From the NCBI RefSeq assembly GCF_014204985.1, contig NZ_JACHMP010000001.1, positions 2,542,001 through 2,606,000 on the forward strand: a DNA stretch of 64,000 nt, given 5' to 3'. The notes below the pieces were generated by a model. That model saw only the letters and a program-made list of their open reading frames with translations, made no database searches and was not told the origin of the DNA. Made by a program: the position numbers and the translations under genes. This DNA comes from Streptosporangium becharense. GTDB taxonomy: Bacteria > Actinomycetota > Actinomycetes > Streptosporangiales > Streptosporangiaceae. Positions 57,674 to 64,000 of the stretch are shown piece after piece (the stretch's first letter is position 1; each line of letters opens with the position of its first letter).

Positions 57674-58735
57674 TCAGCGGGAGAGTGGGCGTACGGCGCC
57701 CCGGTAGCGGGAGCGGTAGTACGGCGAGCGGGCGAAGTCAGTGGTTTTGACGACGTCGCCGGACTTGGGAGCGTGGACCATGACCCCGTTCCCGACGTAG
57801 ACGCCGACGTGAGTGGGATCGCCGGTGCCTCCGCCGAAGAAGACGAGGTCTCCGGGGCGGAGCCGGGAGAAGGGCACGCGGCGGCCCCGCTTGAACTGGC
57901 TGCCGGTGTAGTGCGGCAGGCGGGCCCCGGCCTTGGCCCAGGCGTGCAGGGCGAGACCGGAGCAGTCGAAGCCGCCGCCCGTCGGGCCCTCGCTCGAACC
58001 GCCGCCCCAGACATACGGCCTGCCGACCTGGCGGAGGGCGGCGGTCGCCGCGATCCGGCCCCGCGCGAGAGCGACCCGCGCGCGTCGCCCCTGACCCGGT
58101 GAGACTGCGGCGCCCCGCGACGGCGGAGCCGTGAAGCGCGACGTGGTCGCCCGCCCGGCCACGGGGCGTTGAGCCCCCTTGCCGGAGACCTGCCGGCCGG
58201 GGATCCGCCCATCGGGGACCCGTCTGCCGGAGGACCGCCGCTCCGAGGCCGAGGGGGATGGCGGGGCTGAGGAGGATGGTGAGACCGGCGGGACCGGTTT
58301 CCCGGGTTTCCGTCTCGCGCCGTTGACCGGCCCGCCGGTGACCGGCCGGGTGGGAGATGCCGGAAGGACGCTCTCCGGTTGATGGCTCGCACCGGGCCAC
58401 CCGTCGCCCGGCATCCCGAGGGCATCACCCGGCATCCCTGAAGTCACCGGCCGGGTGGGAGAGGCCGGATCAGGAGACGCCGCGCAGACGGCGGCCAGGA
58501 CGGTGTGGATCCATCCGGGCGGCCGGCCCGTGAGATCCCACTCGGACGACCTGGGCGGGATGCCCCGCTCCGCCGACTGGAACGGCGGGTGAACCGGCAG
58601 GACCGGCAACCCCGCGGCGAGGAGCAGCCGGGCCCAGGCATGACAGGCCTCCGGGGCGAGGCGGGACTCGGAGGTGGGCGAACCTCCCGCGAGCGTCGCC
58701 CAGAGGGCGGTGACGGCGAGGAACGTGGTGATCAT
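57674..58735 (-). CDS. Secreted NlpC/P60 peptidoglycan hydrolase
   Basis: A 353-aa probable gamma-D-glutamyl-diamino-acid endopeptidase of the cell wall. The N-terminus ITTFLAVTALWATLAGG is a short signal-like hydrophobic segment. A long Pro/Ser/Arg-rich, probably disordered region follows to about residue 235. The NlpC domain has RQVGRPYVWGGGSSEGPTGG, GGFDCSGLALHAWAKAG (catalytic Cys), RLRPGDLVFFGGG and DPTHVGVYVGNGVMVHAPKS (catalytic His). The ATG at 58735 follows GGGAGGG. It lies 104 nt beyond the tRNA 5' end. Unlike many family members it has no coiled coil or LysM repeat. Confidence 0.9.
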   Translation of the reverse strand: MITTFLAVTALWATLAGGSPTSESRLAPEACHAWARLLLAAGLPVLPVHPPFQSAERGIPPRSSEWDLTGRPPGWIHTVLAAVCAASPDPASPTRPVTSGMPGDALGMPGDGWPGASHQPESVLPASPTRPVTGGPVNGARRKPGKPVPPVSPSSSAPPSPSASERRSSGRRVPDGRIPGRQVSGKGAQRPVAGRATTSRFTAPPSRGAAVSPGQGRRARVALARGRIAATAALRQVGRPYVWGGGSSEGPTGGGFDCSGLALHAWAKAGARLPHYTGSQFKRGRRVPFSRLRPGDLVFFGGGTGDPTHVGVYVGNGVMVHAPKSGDVVKTTDFARSPYYRSRYRGAVRPLSR

Positions 58736-58907
58736 AAATGCCCTCCCAGGGGTCGGCGGGGATCCGGGCCCCAGGATGCGCGGAAGGGGACGGCCGCCGA
58801 GGAGCCGAAGGGCGTTCTGTGGAAAACCCGCCGCCTGTGGACGGCCGTACGTACACATTCGCGAAAACCCGCGCATGGGCGGTGGTTGAGGAGTTAGCCT
58901 CACGGCC

Positions 58908-59300
58908 GTGGGAGAGGATCTGGGCAGGGTGTTGGTAGTGGATGACGACGACGTCATCCGGCAGCTCATCGCGGTCAATCTGACGTTGGAGGGCTTCCAG
59001 GTGGAGACCGCCTCCGACGGTCAGGACTGCCTGGATCGGGTGCTGGACGTGAAACCCGACGTGATCACGCTCGACGTGATGATGCCCCGGATGGACGGCT
59101 GGATGACCGCCACCCGACTGCGCAACGGCGAGGAGACCAGCCACATCAAGGTGGTGCTGATCACCGCGCGGGCACAGGAGGACGACCGGAGGCGAGGGCT
59201 GGGCATCGGGGTCGACGCCTACCTCACCAAGCCCTTCGACCCGGCCGAGCTCATCCAGGTCGTCCGCGACCTGGCCCTGACCGCGCGCAGCGGGTCCTGA
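58908..59300 (+). CDS. Single-domain response regulator (CheY-like)
   Basis: A 130-aa receiver domain without an output domain. The acidic pocket is in RVLVVDDDDVIRQLIAVNL, the phosphoacceptor Asp in VITLDVMMPRMDGW, the Thr in VVLITARAQEDDRRRG and the Lys in DAYLTKPFDPAELIQVV. It must signal by protein-protein contact; no sensor kinase is adjacent. The GTG at 58908 lies only about 15 nt after an AT-poor TTGAGGAGTTAGCC stretch, so the mRNA leader may be very short. Divergent from the NlpC/P60 gene by 172 nt. Confidence 0.93.
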   Translation: MGEDLGRVLVVDDDDVIRQLIAVNLTLEGFQVETASDGQDCLDRVLDVKPDVITLDVMMPRMDGWMTATRLRNGEETSHIKVVLITARAQEDDRRRGLGIGVDAYLTKPFDPAELIQVVRDLALTARSGS

Positions 59301-59510
59301 CCGGGCCCACGGACTCCTGACCAGGTACAGCGGGTTGACCAGGTCCACGGGGCCCTGACCACGCGCAGCGGGTCCTGACCGAGCCCACAGAGCCCTGACC
59401 GGGCATACGGGGCCCTGATCCGGGCTCACGGAGCGACCGGGGCCCACAGAGCCCTGACCCGGGGCCCACGGAGTCGACCGGGTTCACGGGGTCCTGACCA
59501 TGCGCCTCCG
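59278..59510. repeat. Degenerate repeats reiterating the response-regulator 3' end
   Basis: The last codons and stop (CGCGCAGCGGGTCCTGACCG) recur almost exactly at about 59362-59381. About ten shorter CCTGACC-n-CCCACGG-type units fill the 246-nt gap to the hydrolase gene. No gene is visible here. Confidence 0.82.
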
Positions 59511-59546
59511 CGCCTTCGCACCTCCGCGCCTCCGCGGGGTGGCTTC

Positions 59547-60323
59547 TCAGGCCGCCTCCGCCTGGACACACAGATCACCGATCAGGCGGGCGAGCGGTCT
59601 CGGGGCCGCCATCACGCCCAGGTGGCCGCGGCGGGGTATGAGGATCAGTCTTCCGTCGCGGCAGGCCCGCAGGAAGTCACGTTCGTTCGCCCGGAACGGG
59701 TCGCGGGAGCCGTTGACCAGCCACACGCGTCCCGGGTAGGCGGCCAGCGCCGCGAGCTGGTCGTGACCGGTGACGGCCTCGACGACCTGGGGCAGTACCT
59801 CGCAGGACAGTCCGCCCGCCACGAACGCCTCTCCGACGGGGCCTGGGAACAGGCGGCGCAGGGCGTACGCGCTGAGCCGGTCGGCGAAGGACGGGTTGCG
59901 CGCGGCGAGCGACGCGGCGATCCGGTAGCCGTCCGCCCACGACGGCCTCCGGACCGCCCGAAGGCGGCTTCGGCCTGGCGCCGGCCGGGTGTCCCCGTGC
60001 TCCGGGCCGGAGGCGCCCGTGCGGGGAGCCCGGGTCGTGCAGCCCATCGCCACCAGGCCCGCCACCCGGTCGGGGAAACGCTCGGCGGCGGCGATGCCGA
60101 CGTACCCGCCGAGGGACAGACCGGCCACGATCGCCCGGCCGCCGAGGCGGTCGATCGCGTCGGCGACGGCGGAGGCCGCCGTGCCCATGGTGAACGGCTC
60201 TCCCTTGCGGGTGCCGTGGCCCGGCAGGTCGACGGCCGCCGTAGGACGGCCGAGGTGCGGGACGACCGGATTCCACATGGTCGCGCTGACCCGGACTCCG
60301 TGCACGAGGACGAGGGGAAGCAT
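59547..60323 (-). CDS. Alpha/beta-fold hydrolase
   Basis: A 258-aa serine hydrolase. The oxyanion region is LPLVLVHGVRVSATMWN, DLPGHGTRKG follows, and the nucleophile elbow is VAGLSLGGYVGIAA. The acid residue is likely the Asp in NGSRDPFRANE and the His is in PRRGHLGVMA. The ATG at 60323 follows GGAGG. It is divergent from a TetR gene and shares its operator, so the repressor probably controls this hydrolase. The substrate is unknown; ester, lactone or aromatic breakdown products are typical for such pairs. Confidence 0.9.
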   Translation of the reverse strand: MLPLVLVHGVRVSATMWNPVVPHLGRPTAAVDLPGHGTRKGEPFTMGTAASAVADAIDRLGGRAIVAGLSLGGYVGIAAAERFPDRVAGLVAMGCTTRAPRTGASGPEHGDTRPAPGRSRLRAVRRPSWADGYRIAASLAARNPSFADRLSAYALRRLFPGPVGEAFVAGGLSCEVLPQVVEAVTGHDQLAALAAYPGRVWLVNGSRDPFRANERDFLRACRDGRLILIPRRGHLGVMAAPRPLARLIGDLCVQAEAA

Positions 60324-60356
60324 GTCGGACCTCCGGTTGACTGCCACGATTAAAAC

Positions 60357-60376
60357 ACAACGCACCGTTGCGTTGT
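60357..60376. promoter_or_regulatory. TetR-type operator in the hydrolase/TetR divergent promoter
   Basis: ACAACGCACCGTTGCGTTGT is a perfect 8-bp inverted repeat with a 4-nt spacer. Immediately downstream on the plus strand is TATAGT (60377-60382), only 7 nt before the TetR ATG at 60390, so that message would be nearly leaderless. On the minus strand TTTTAATC overlaps the other edge and could be the hydrolase -10 box. Repression of both genes from one site is expected. Confidence 0.75.
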
Positions 60377-60389
60377 TATAGTCGGACCC

Positions 60390-60980
60390 ATGGCACCGCG
60401 CAAGGAACAGCAGATCTTCCAGGCGACGCTCGAACTGCTCGCCGCCAAGGGCTACCAGGGGCTGACCGTGGAGGGGGTGGCCGAGCGGTCCGGGGTCAAC
60501 AAGACCACGATCTACCGCTGGTGGCCGTCGAAGGCGGCGCTGCTCGCCGCGGCCTTGGTCGAGTCCGACCTGCTCGCGACGGACCCGCCGGACACCGGAA
60601 GCCTCAGGGGAGATCTGGAGGCCCTGGTGCGGGGGATCGCCGCGCTGCTCACCCGGCCTCCGGCGTCCGACGTCGCGGTGGCCGCGCTCGGCGCCGCCGT
60701 CCATCACGCGGAGCTCGCCGAGACCGCCCGGACGTTCTTCGCCGACCGGTTCGCCCGGGAGGAGATCGTCTTCGAGCGTGCCCGCGGACGCGGTGAGCTG
60801 TCCGCGGCGGCAGACCCCGTACTCATCATGGACCTGCTCGCGGGCGCGGTGTGGCTGCGCGCGGTCTTCCGCGGCCTACCACTGGACGACGGCTTCGCCG
60901 CCTGCGCGGTGAGCGCCGTCCTGGACGGCGCCGCGGATCAGCCGGAGAGGGCCGCCGGGATGCGGTCGAGAACCGGGTAG
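60390..60980 (+). CDS. TetR-family transcriptional repressor
   Basis: A 196-aa regulator. The N-terminal HTH is at about residues 10-55 (QIFQATLELLAAKGYQGLTV, EGVAERSGVNKTTIYRWWPS, KAALLAAAL). The C-terminal helical ligand domain includes TARTFFADRFAREEIVFERA and DLLAGAVWLRAVFRGLPLDD, of the TetR_C type found with AcrR-like members. The ligand is unknown. It probably represses itself and the divergent hydrolase through the 60357-60376 palindrome. Its 3' end overlaps the convergent 403-aa gene by 43 nt. Confidence 0.93.
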   Translation: MAPRKEQQIFQATLELLAAKGYQGLTVEGVAERSGVNKTTIYRWWPSKAALLAAALVESDLLATDPPDTGSLRGDLEALVRGIAALLTRPPASDVAVAALGAAVHHAELAETARTFFADRFAREEIVFERARGRGELSAAADPVLIMDLLAGAVWLRAVFRGLPLDDGFAACAVSAVLDGAADQPERAAGMRSRTG

Positions 60981-62149
60981 GGCATGAGACCGTACGCGTA
61001 GAAGTCGACCGCGTCGGCGCCGGAGGCCCCGGCGGCGCGGACCTTGGCGGCCAGGCCGCCGGCGGTGTCGGTGTCGGGCGGACCGGGACGGAGCACCACC
61101 CGCAACTGCCGGTCCTTGCCCGTCGACCGGCGGTAGGCGGCCACCTCCTCGGCGACCCTGGCCGGGTCGCGGGTGTAGGCGAGCACGCCCAGCGAGGGCA
61201 CCAGGTCACCGAGCGCGACCAGGTCGACGCCGAGCTGCCAGGCCTCGTGGGCGGCGAGGCCCGGCGCGGGCGGGCCGTCGTCGTAGCTCTTCACCGCGCC
61301 GGTGCCGTCGAGGAAGACCAGCCGGGAGCCCTCACCGGTGACGGCCGCCGAGACGTCGGAGACGAGCGAGGTCACCACCTCGGAGCGGGCCCGCGCGTAG
61401 GCGACGACCTCGGGCCCCGCGTAGGCGGTCAGCGCCGCGCGGGTCACCTCGCCCTGCACGGGCGGGTCGCCGTCGAACACGCCGCCGACGATCCTGGCGC
61501 ACTCCTCACGCGCCACTTCGGCGTTGACGCCCAGCTCGGTGGCGCGGCGCATGCAGAAGTCGCAGAAGCACAGGCCCAGCAGGAAGACGTCCATCGGGCC
61601 GAGCGGGACGAAACCACGCTCGTGGTGGTGGCCCCGGTCGAAGGTGCCGAAGTGCAGCGCCTCGGCGACCACACTGTCGACGCCCTGCCTGGCCACCGCC
61701 CTGCCCAGCGCGACCGCGTACCGGCGGACGTCGGGGTGGGCAGGGCACAGGTCCGCGGGTGAGCCGCGGTCGCCGAAGCAGTTGCGCACGGTCACGTCCG
61801 GGTCGGCCAGGCCGAGCGTGGCGTTCCGCAGGAAGACGGTCCAGCCGTGCATGGCGAGCCCGCGCCGGGCGGTGGCGAGGCGGAGGGCGGCCAGCGGCTC
61901 CTCATCGGCCCCGTCCTGGATGGGCGGGACGAGGCGGAGCCCACCGAACAGGTCGTCCGGCGGTGTGAAGTGCACGCCGTCACGGCGGATCGTCACGCGG
62001 GTCCGGCCGTGCGGGGTGATGTCACGGGCGTGACGGCAGGCGGCGGCGACGGTCACACCCGCCACGCCGTAGCCGGTGATCCGGTCGAGGGTCTCCTCCA
62101 GGCCCTCCCCGCGTACGTCCTCGACATAGACGTATAGCGAGCTGTCCAC
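60938..62149 (-). CDS. Unknown 403-aa protein, last gene of the DSD1-like/RidA operon
   Basis: A soluble protein that looks like a TIM-barrel hydrolase-type fold, beginning SSLYVYVEDVRGEGLEETLD after two residues. Notable segments are NCFGDRGSPADLCPAHPDVR, VAEALHFGTFDRGHHHERGF (His-rich) and a cysteine cluster LGLCFCDFCMRRATELG that could bind metal. It ends with VDFYAYGLMPYPVLDRIPAA. I do not recognise a named family. It starts 31 nt after ridA on the same strand. The 3' end overlaps the TetR gene by 43 nt in the opposite direction. Confidence 0.8.
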   Translation of the reverse strand: MDSSLYVYVEDVRGEGLEETLDRITGYGVAGVTVAAACRHARDITPHGRTRVTIRRDGVHFTPPDDLFGGLRLVPPIQDGADEEPLAALRLATARRGLAMHGWTVFLRNATLGLADPDVTVRNCFGDRGSPADLCPAHPDVRRYAVALGRAVARQGVDSVVAEALHFGTFDRGHHHERGFVPLGPMDVFLLGLCFCDFCMRRATELGVNAEVAREECARIVGGVFDGDPPVQGEVTRAALTAYAGPEVVAYARARSEVVTSLVSDVSAAVTGEGSRLVFLDGTGAVKSYDDGPPAPGLAAHEAWQLGVDLVALGDLVPSLGVLAYTRDPARVAEEVAAYRRSTGKDRQLRVVLRPGPPDTDTAGGLAAKVRAAGASGADAVDFYAYGLMPYPVLDRIPAALSG

Positions 62150-62180
62150 ACCGCCGCCTTCCCACGAAGTCGGTCAGACT

Positions 62181-62567
62181 CTAACGCGCCTTGTACGCCA
62201 CGAAGTCGATCTCGACGAGGATGTCCATCAGGTCGGAGCCGACGGTCGTGCGGACGGGGTACGGGCGGGTGAAATAGGACTTGTACGCCTCGTTGTAGGC
62301 GGCGAAGTCACGCTTGAGGTGCTGCAGGTGAACCGTCGACTTGACCACGTCGTCGAAGCCCAGCCCGTGGGCGGCGAGGATCGCGCCAAGATTGCGCATC
62401 ACCTGGTGGGTCTGCTCCGCCACGTCGGCCCCGACGACCTCGCCGGTCTCCGGGCTCAGCGGGCCCATGCCCGAGGTGTAGACGAAGTCGCCCACCACGA
62501 GGCCCTGCGAGTAGGCCCCGACGGGAGCGGCGCCCTCGTCGGTGCGCAGCTCCTGCTTGTCGCTCAT
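62181..62567 (-). CDS. RidA-family (YjgF/YER057c/UK114) enamine/imine deaminase
   Basis: A 128-aa protein of the family that hydrolyses reactive 2-aminoacrylate and other imines. It shows APVGAYSQGLVVGDFVYTSG, GADVAEQTHQVMRNLGAILA, VVKSTVHLQHLKRDFAAYNE, YPVRTTVGSDLMDILVEIDF. The canonical catalytic Arg of the YPVRTTVG-type motif is present. AGGAG lies 7-8 nt before the ATG at 62567. It is 41 nt downstream of a PLP enzyme of the D-serine dehydratase type, whose product would be a RidA substrate, so the operon makes chemical sense. Confidence 0.93.
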   Translation of the reverse strand: MSDKQELRTDEGAAPVGAYSQGLVVGDFVYTSGMGPLSPETGEVVGADVAEQTHQVMRNLGAILAAHGLGFDDVVKSTVHLQHLKRDFAAYNEAYKSYFTRPYPVRTTVGSDLMDILVEIDFVAYKAR

Positions 62568-62608
62568 CTGCGTGCTCCTAGGGGAGGGGGAACCGGGACT
62601 CGCCCGGA

Positions 62609-63718
62609 TCAGAAACAGGTGTTGATCAGGTCGACGACCACGTAGTCGTCGTCGACCACCGGCATGACCCGCCACTTGTCGAAGGCGGTGCACGGATGGG
62701 AGATGCCGAAACAGACCAGGTCGCCGGGCTTGACCGGCGATCCGGGCGGCAGGCGCAGCATGGCGTGCTGGTCCTGGACCTTGAGCACCGTCGCGTCCGC
62801 GACGGCCCCGCGCGGCACCGGGAGCCCCTCGTCGAAGGGGGCGTCCCGTTTGCCGAACCCGACGACGGCCAGACCGGGCTCCGGGACGCTGAGCACGTGT
62901 GCCCAGATCTCCAGCGCGGCCCGCAGCTCGCCCTCGATCCGGGTGTACGGGGTGCGTTCGCGGTAGTAGCCGTCGTCGTGGGAGATGTAGGCGCCGCTGC
63001 GCAGCACGATCCTGGCCTGGCAGGCTGCGAGCTCGCGGCCGATGACGTCGAACCACTGGCTGCCACCGACCGACAGGATCGGGGCACGCACCCGCAGGTG
63101 CTCGAGGGCCTCCAGCAGCCGGTGCAGGTAGGCCCGGACCTCACCGGCCGACCCGAGCGCCCCTTCGTATCCGGCGACTCCGGCGAGTTCCACCCCCTCG
63201 GCGGCCTGGGCCGCGGCGGCGACCTCCAGGAGCTCGCCGAGCGTGCGGCTCCCGGCCCGCCCGCCCTGGTGGCCCAGCTCGGCCAGCACCTGGAACGGCC
63301 GAGCCCCGGCGTGCCGGGAGAGCGCCTCGATCCCGGCGACCGAGTCGGCGAAGCACAGGAACTCGAAGGAGTCGTCGGCGGCCAGCTGCGCGGCGATGGC
63401 GTCGAGCCCGGCCGGGTCGAAGACCTGGTTGGCCAGGACGATCCGGGAGACGCCGAACTCCCGCAGGGTGAGCACCTGGCTCGGGGTGGCGGCGGTCATC
63501 CCCCACGCGCCCGCGTCGAGCTGTGCCCTGACCAGCTCGGGGGACATGGTGGTCTTGGCGTGCGGGGCGAAGAGCAGGCCGTGCTCCCGCGCGAAGGCCG
63601 CGAGCGTGGCGATGTTGTGCTCCAGCGCGGAGCGACGCGCCACCATCACGGGGAAGGTGAACGCCCCGCCGAACAGCGAGGACCCGATCGCCCCCTCGGG
63701 ATCCACGATCCCCTTCAC
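62609..63718 (-). CDS. PLP-dependent DSD1/D-threonine-aldolase-like enzyme
   Basis: A 369-aa fold-type III PLP enzyme. The PLP Lys is in LLFAPHAKTTMSPELVRAQL near residue 54, followed by GAWGMTAATPSQVLTLREFG. GVAGYEGALGSAGEV and ILSVGGSQWFDVIG mark the barrel. The C-terminal domain has ISHPCTAFDKWRVMPVV, whose His-x-Cys matches the zinc ligands of eukaryotic-type D-serine dehydratase. Likely activities are D-serine dehydratase or D-threonine aldolase. The GTG at 63718 has GAGAGGG about 7 nt upstream. It heads the operon with ridA and the 403-aa gene. Confidence 0.9.
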   Translation of the reverse strand: MKGIVDPEGAIGSSLFGGAFTFPVMVARRSALEHNIATLAAFAREHGLLFAPHAKTTMSPELVRAQLDAGAWGMTAATPSQVLTLREFGVSRIVLANQVFDPAGLDAIAAQLAADDSFEFLCFADSVAGIEALSRHAGARPFQVLAELGHQGGRAGSRTLGELLEVAAAAQAAEGVELAGVAGYEGALGSAGEVRAYLHRLLEALEHLRVRAPILSVGGSQWFDVIGRELAACQARIVLRSGAYISHDDGYYRERTPYTRIEGELRAALEIWAHVLSVPEPGLAVVGFGKRDAPFDEGLPVPRGAVADATVLKVQDQHAMLRLPPGSPVKPGDLVCFGISHPCTAFDKWRVMPVVDDDYVVVDLINTCF

Positions 63719-64000
63719 GTCTCATCCCTCTCGACGACGTCCCCGACCCGGTGTGCCCGACGGCCTCTGCTCGGCGCGGGAGGTCTCCCCGGCCCCGGTG
63801 TCACTGTGAGGACCTTATCCGCAGCCTTCACGTCTTCTGTCCCCAGGACCGCATCCCTGTCTCCAGGACCCCGCATCCCTCAGGATCGTGGTCCTCGCCG
63901 TGGGCTTCGCCATGGCCTCCGGGACCGTGATCCCCGCAGGATCCCCGCAGGATCCCCGCAGCTCCCGGGATCGCCTCCGCTCAGGACCGTAACGCCCGGC
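63719..64000. other. Gene-free end of window with short repeats
   Basis: No gene is supported in the last 282 nt. It contains three perfect tandem copies of GATCCCCGCAG (63929-63961) and a two-copy CTCCAGGACC-GCATCCCT repeat around 63840-63880. The promoter of the DSD1-like operon should lie here, but I see no clear boxes. Confidence 0.6.

Overview
The window is very GC-rich, densely packed actinobacterial chromosome with many GTG starts and 1-8 nt overlaps between genes. A SARP/AfsR-type regulator, F420-type luciferase-like oxidoreductase, glgX-treY-treZ cluster, aerobic CtaD and a type II Wadjet operon fit a filamentous actinomycete, perhaps Streptosporangiaceae. The family-level placement is inference from gene content only.

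Layout. 0-2.4 kb: the end of a sugar-type ABC transporter (two permeases), uracil-DNA glycosylase, and a small His-tailed acidic protein ending at a strong hairpin. 2.5-6.6 kb: a light-response module of photolyase, a divergent LitR/CarH-type B12-binding MerR regulator, a LitS-like ECF sigma factor and a YbgA (DUF523-DUF1722) protein. 6.8-17 kb: treZ, treY, glgX and a large SARP-AAA regulator on the minus strand, with mscL divergent; together they suggest osmotic/trehalose physiology. 17-22.7 kb: a membrane-anchored trypsin-like protease, an unknown protein, a Gfo/Idh/MocA oxidoreductase and release factor 3.

22.9-36.8 kb is the most unusual part. A PP2C phosphatase leads into a YqiJ-like membrane protein, a flotillin-family protein and a 1775-aa AAA ATPase, the last two overlapping. 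The ATPase overlaps purC. A second PP2C lies divergent to a stand-alone HTH-N6-adenine methylase protein, which is followed by a soluble Ser/Thr kinase whose glycine-loop frame is broken by one missing G in a G run. 36.9-46.4 kb: MBL hydrolase, ctaD coupled to a tiny basic H1-like protein, type II NADH dehydrogenase, F420-type oxidoreductase, DUF4383 protein and a lipoprotein polysaccharide deacetylase.

46.9-57.6 kb is a defence island: a PD-(D/E)XK/Cas4-like Fe-S nuclease, then jetABCD (type II Wadjet, an SMC-like anti-plasmid system) ending near the 3' end of tRNA-Arg(CCG). 57.7-64 kb: NlpC/P60 hydrolase, a single-domain response regulator, an alpha/beta hydrolase and TetR pair sharing a palindromic operator, and a three-gene operon of DSD1-like PLP enzyme, RidA and an unknown protein.

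A recurring oddity is short tandem repeats that begin at or across stop codons and reiterate the last codons plus the stop (mscL, the nuclease gene, jetC/jetD, jetD, the response regulator, and more weakly purC).
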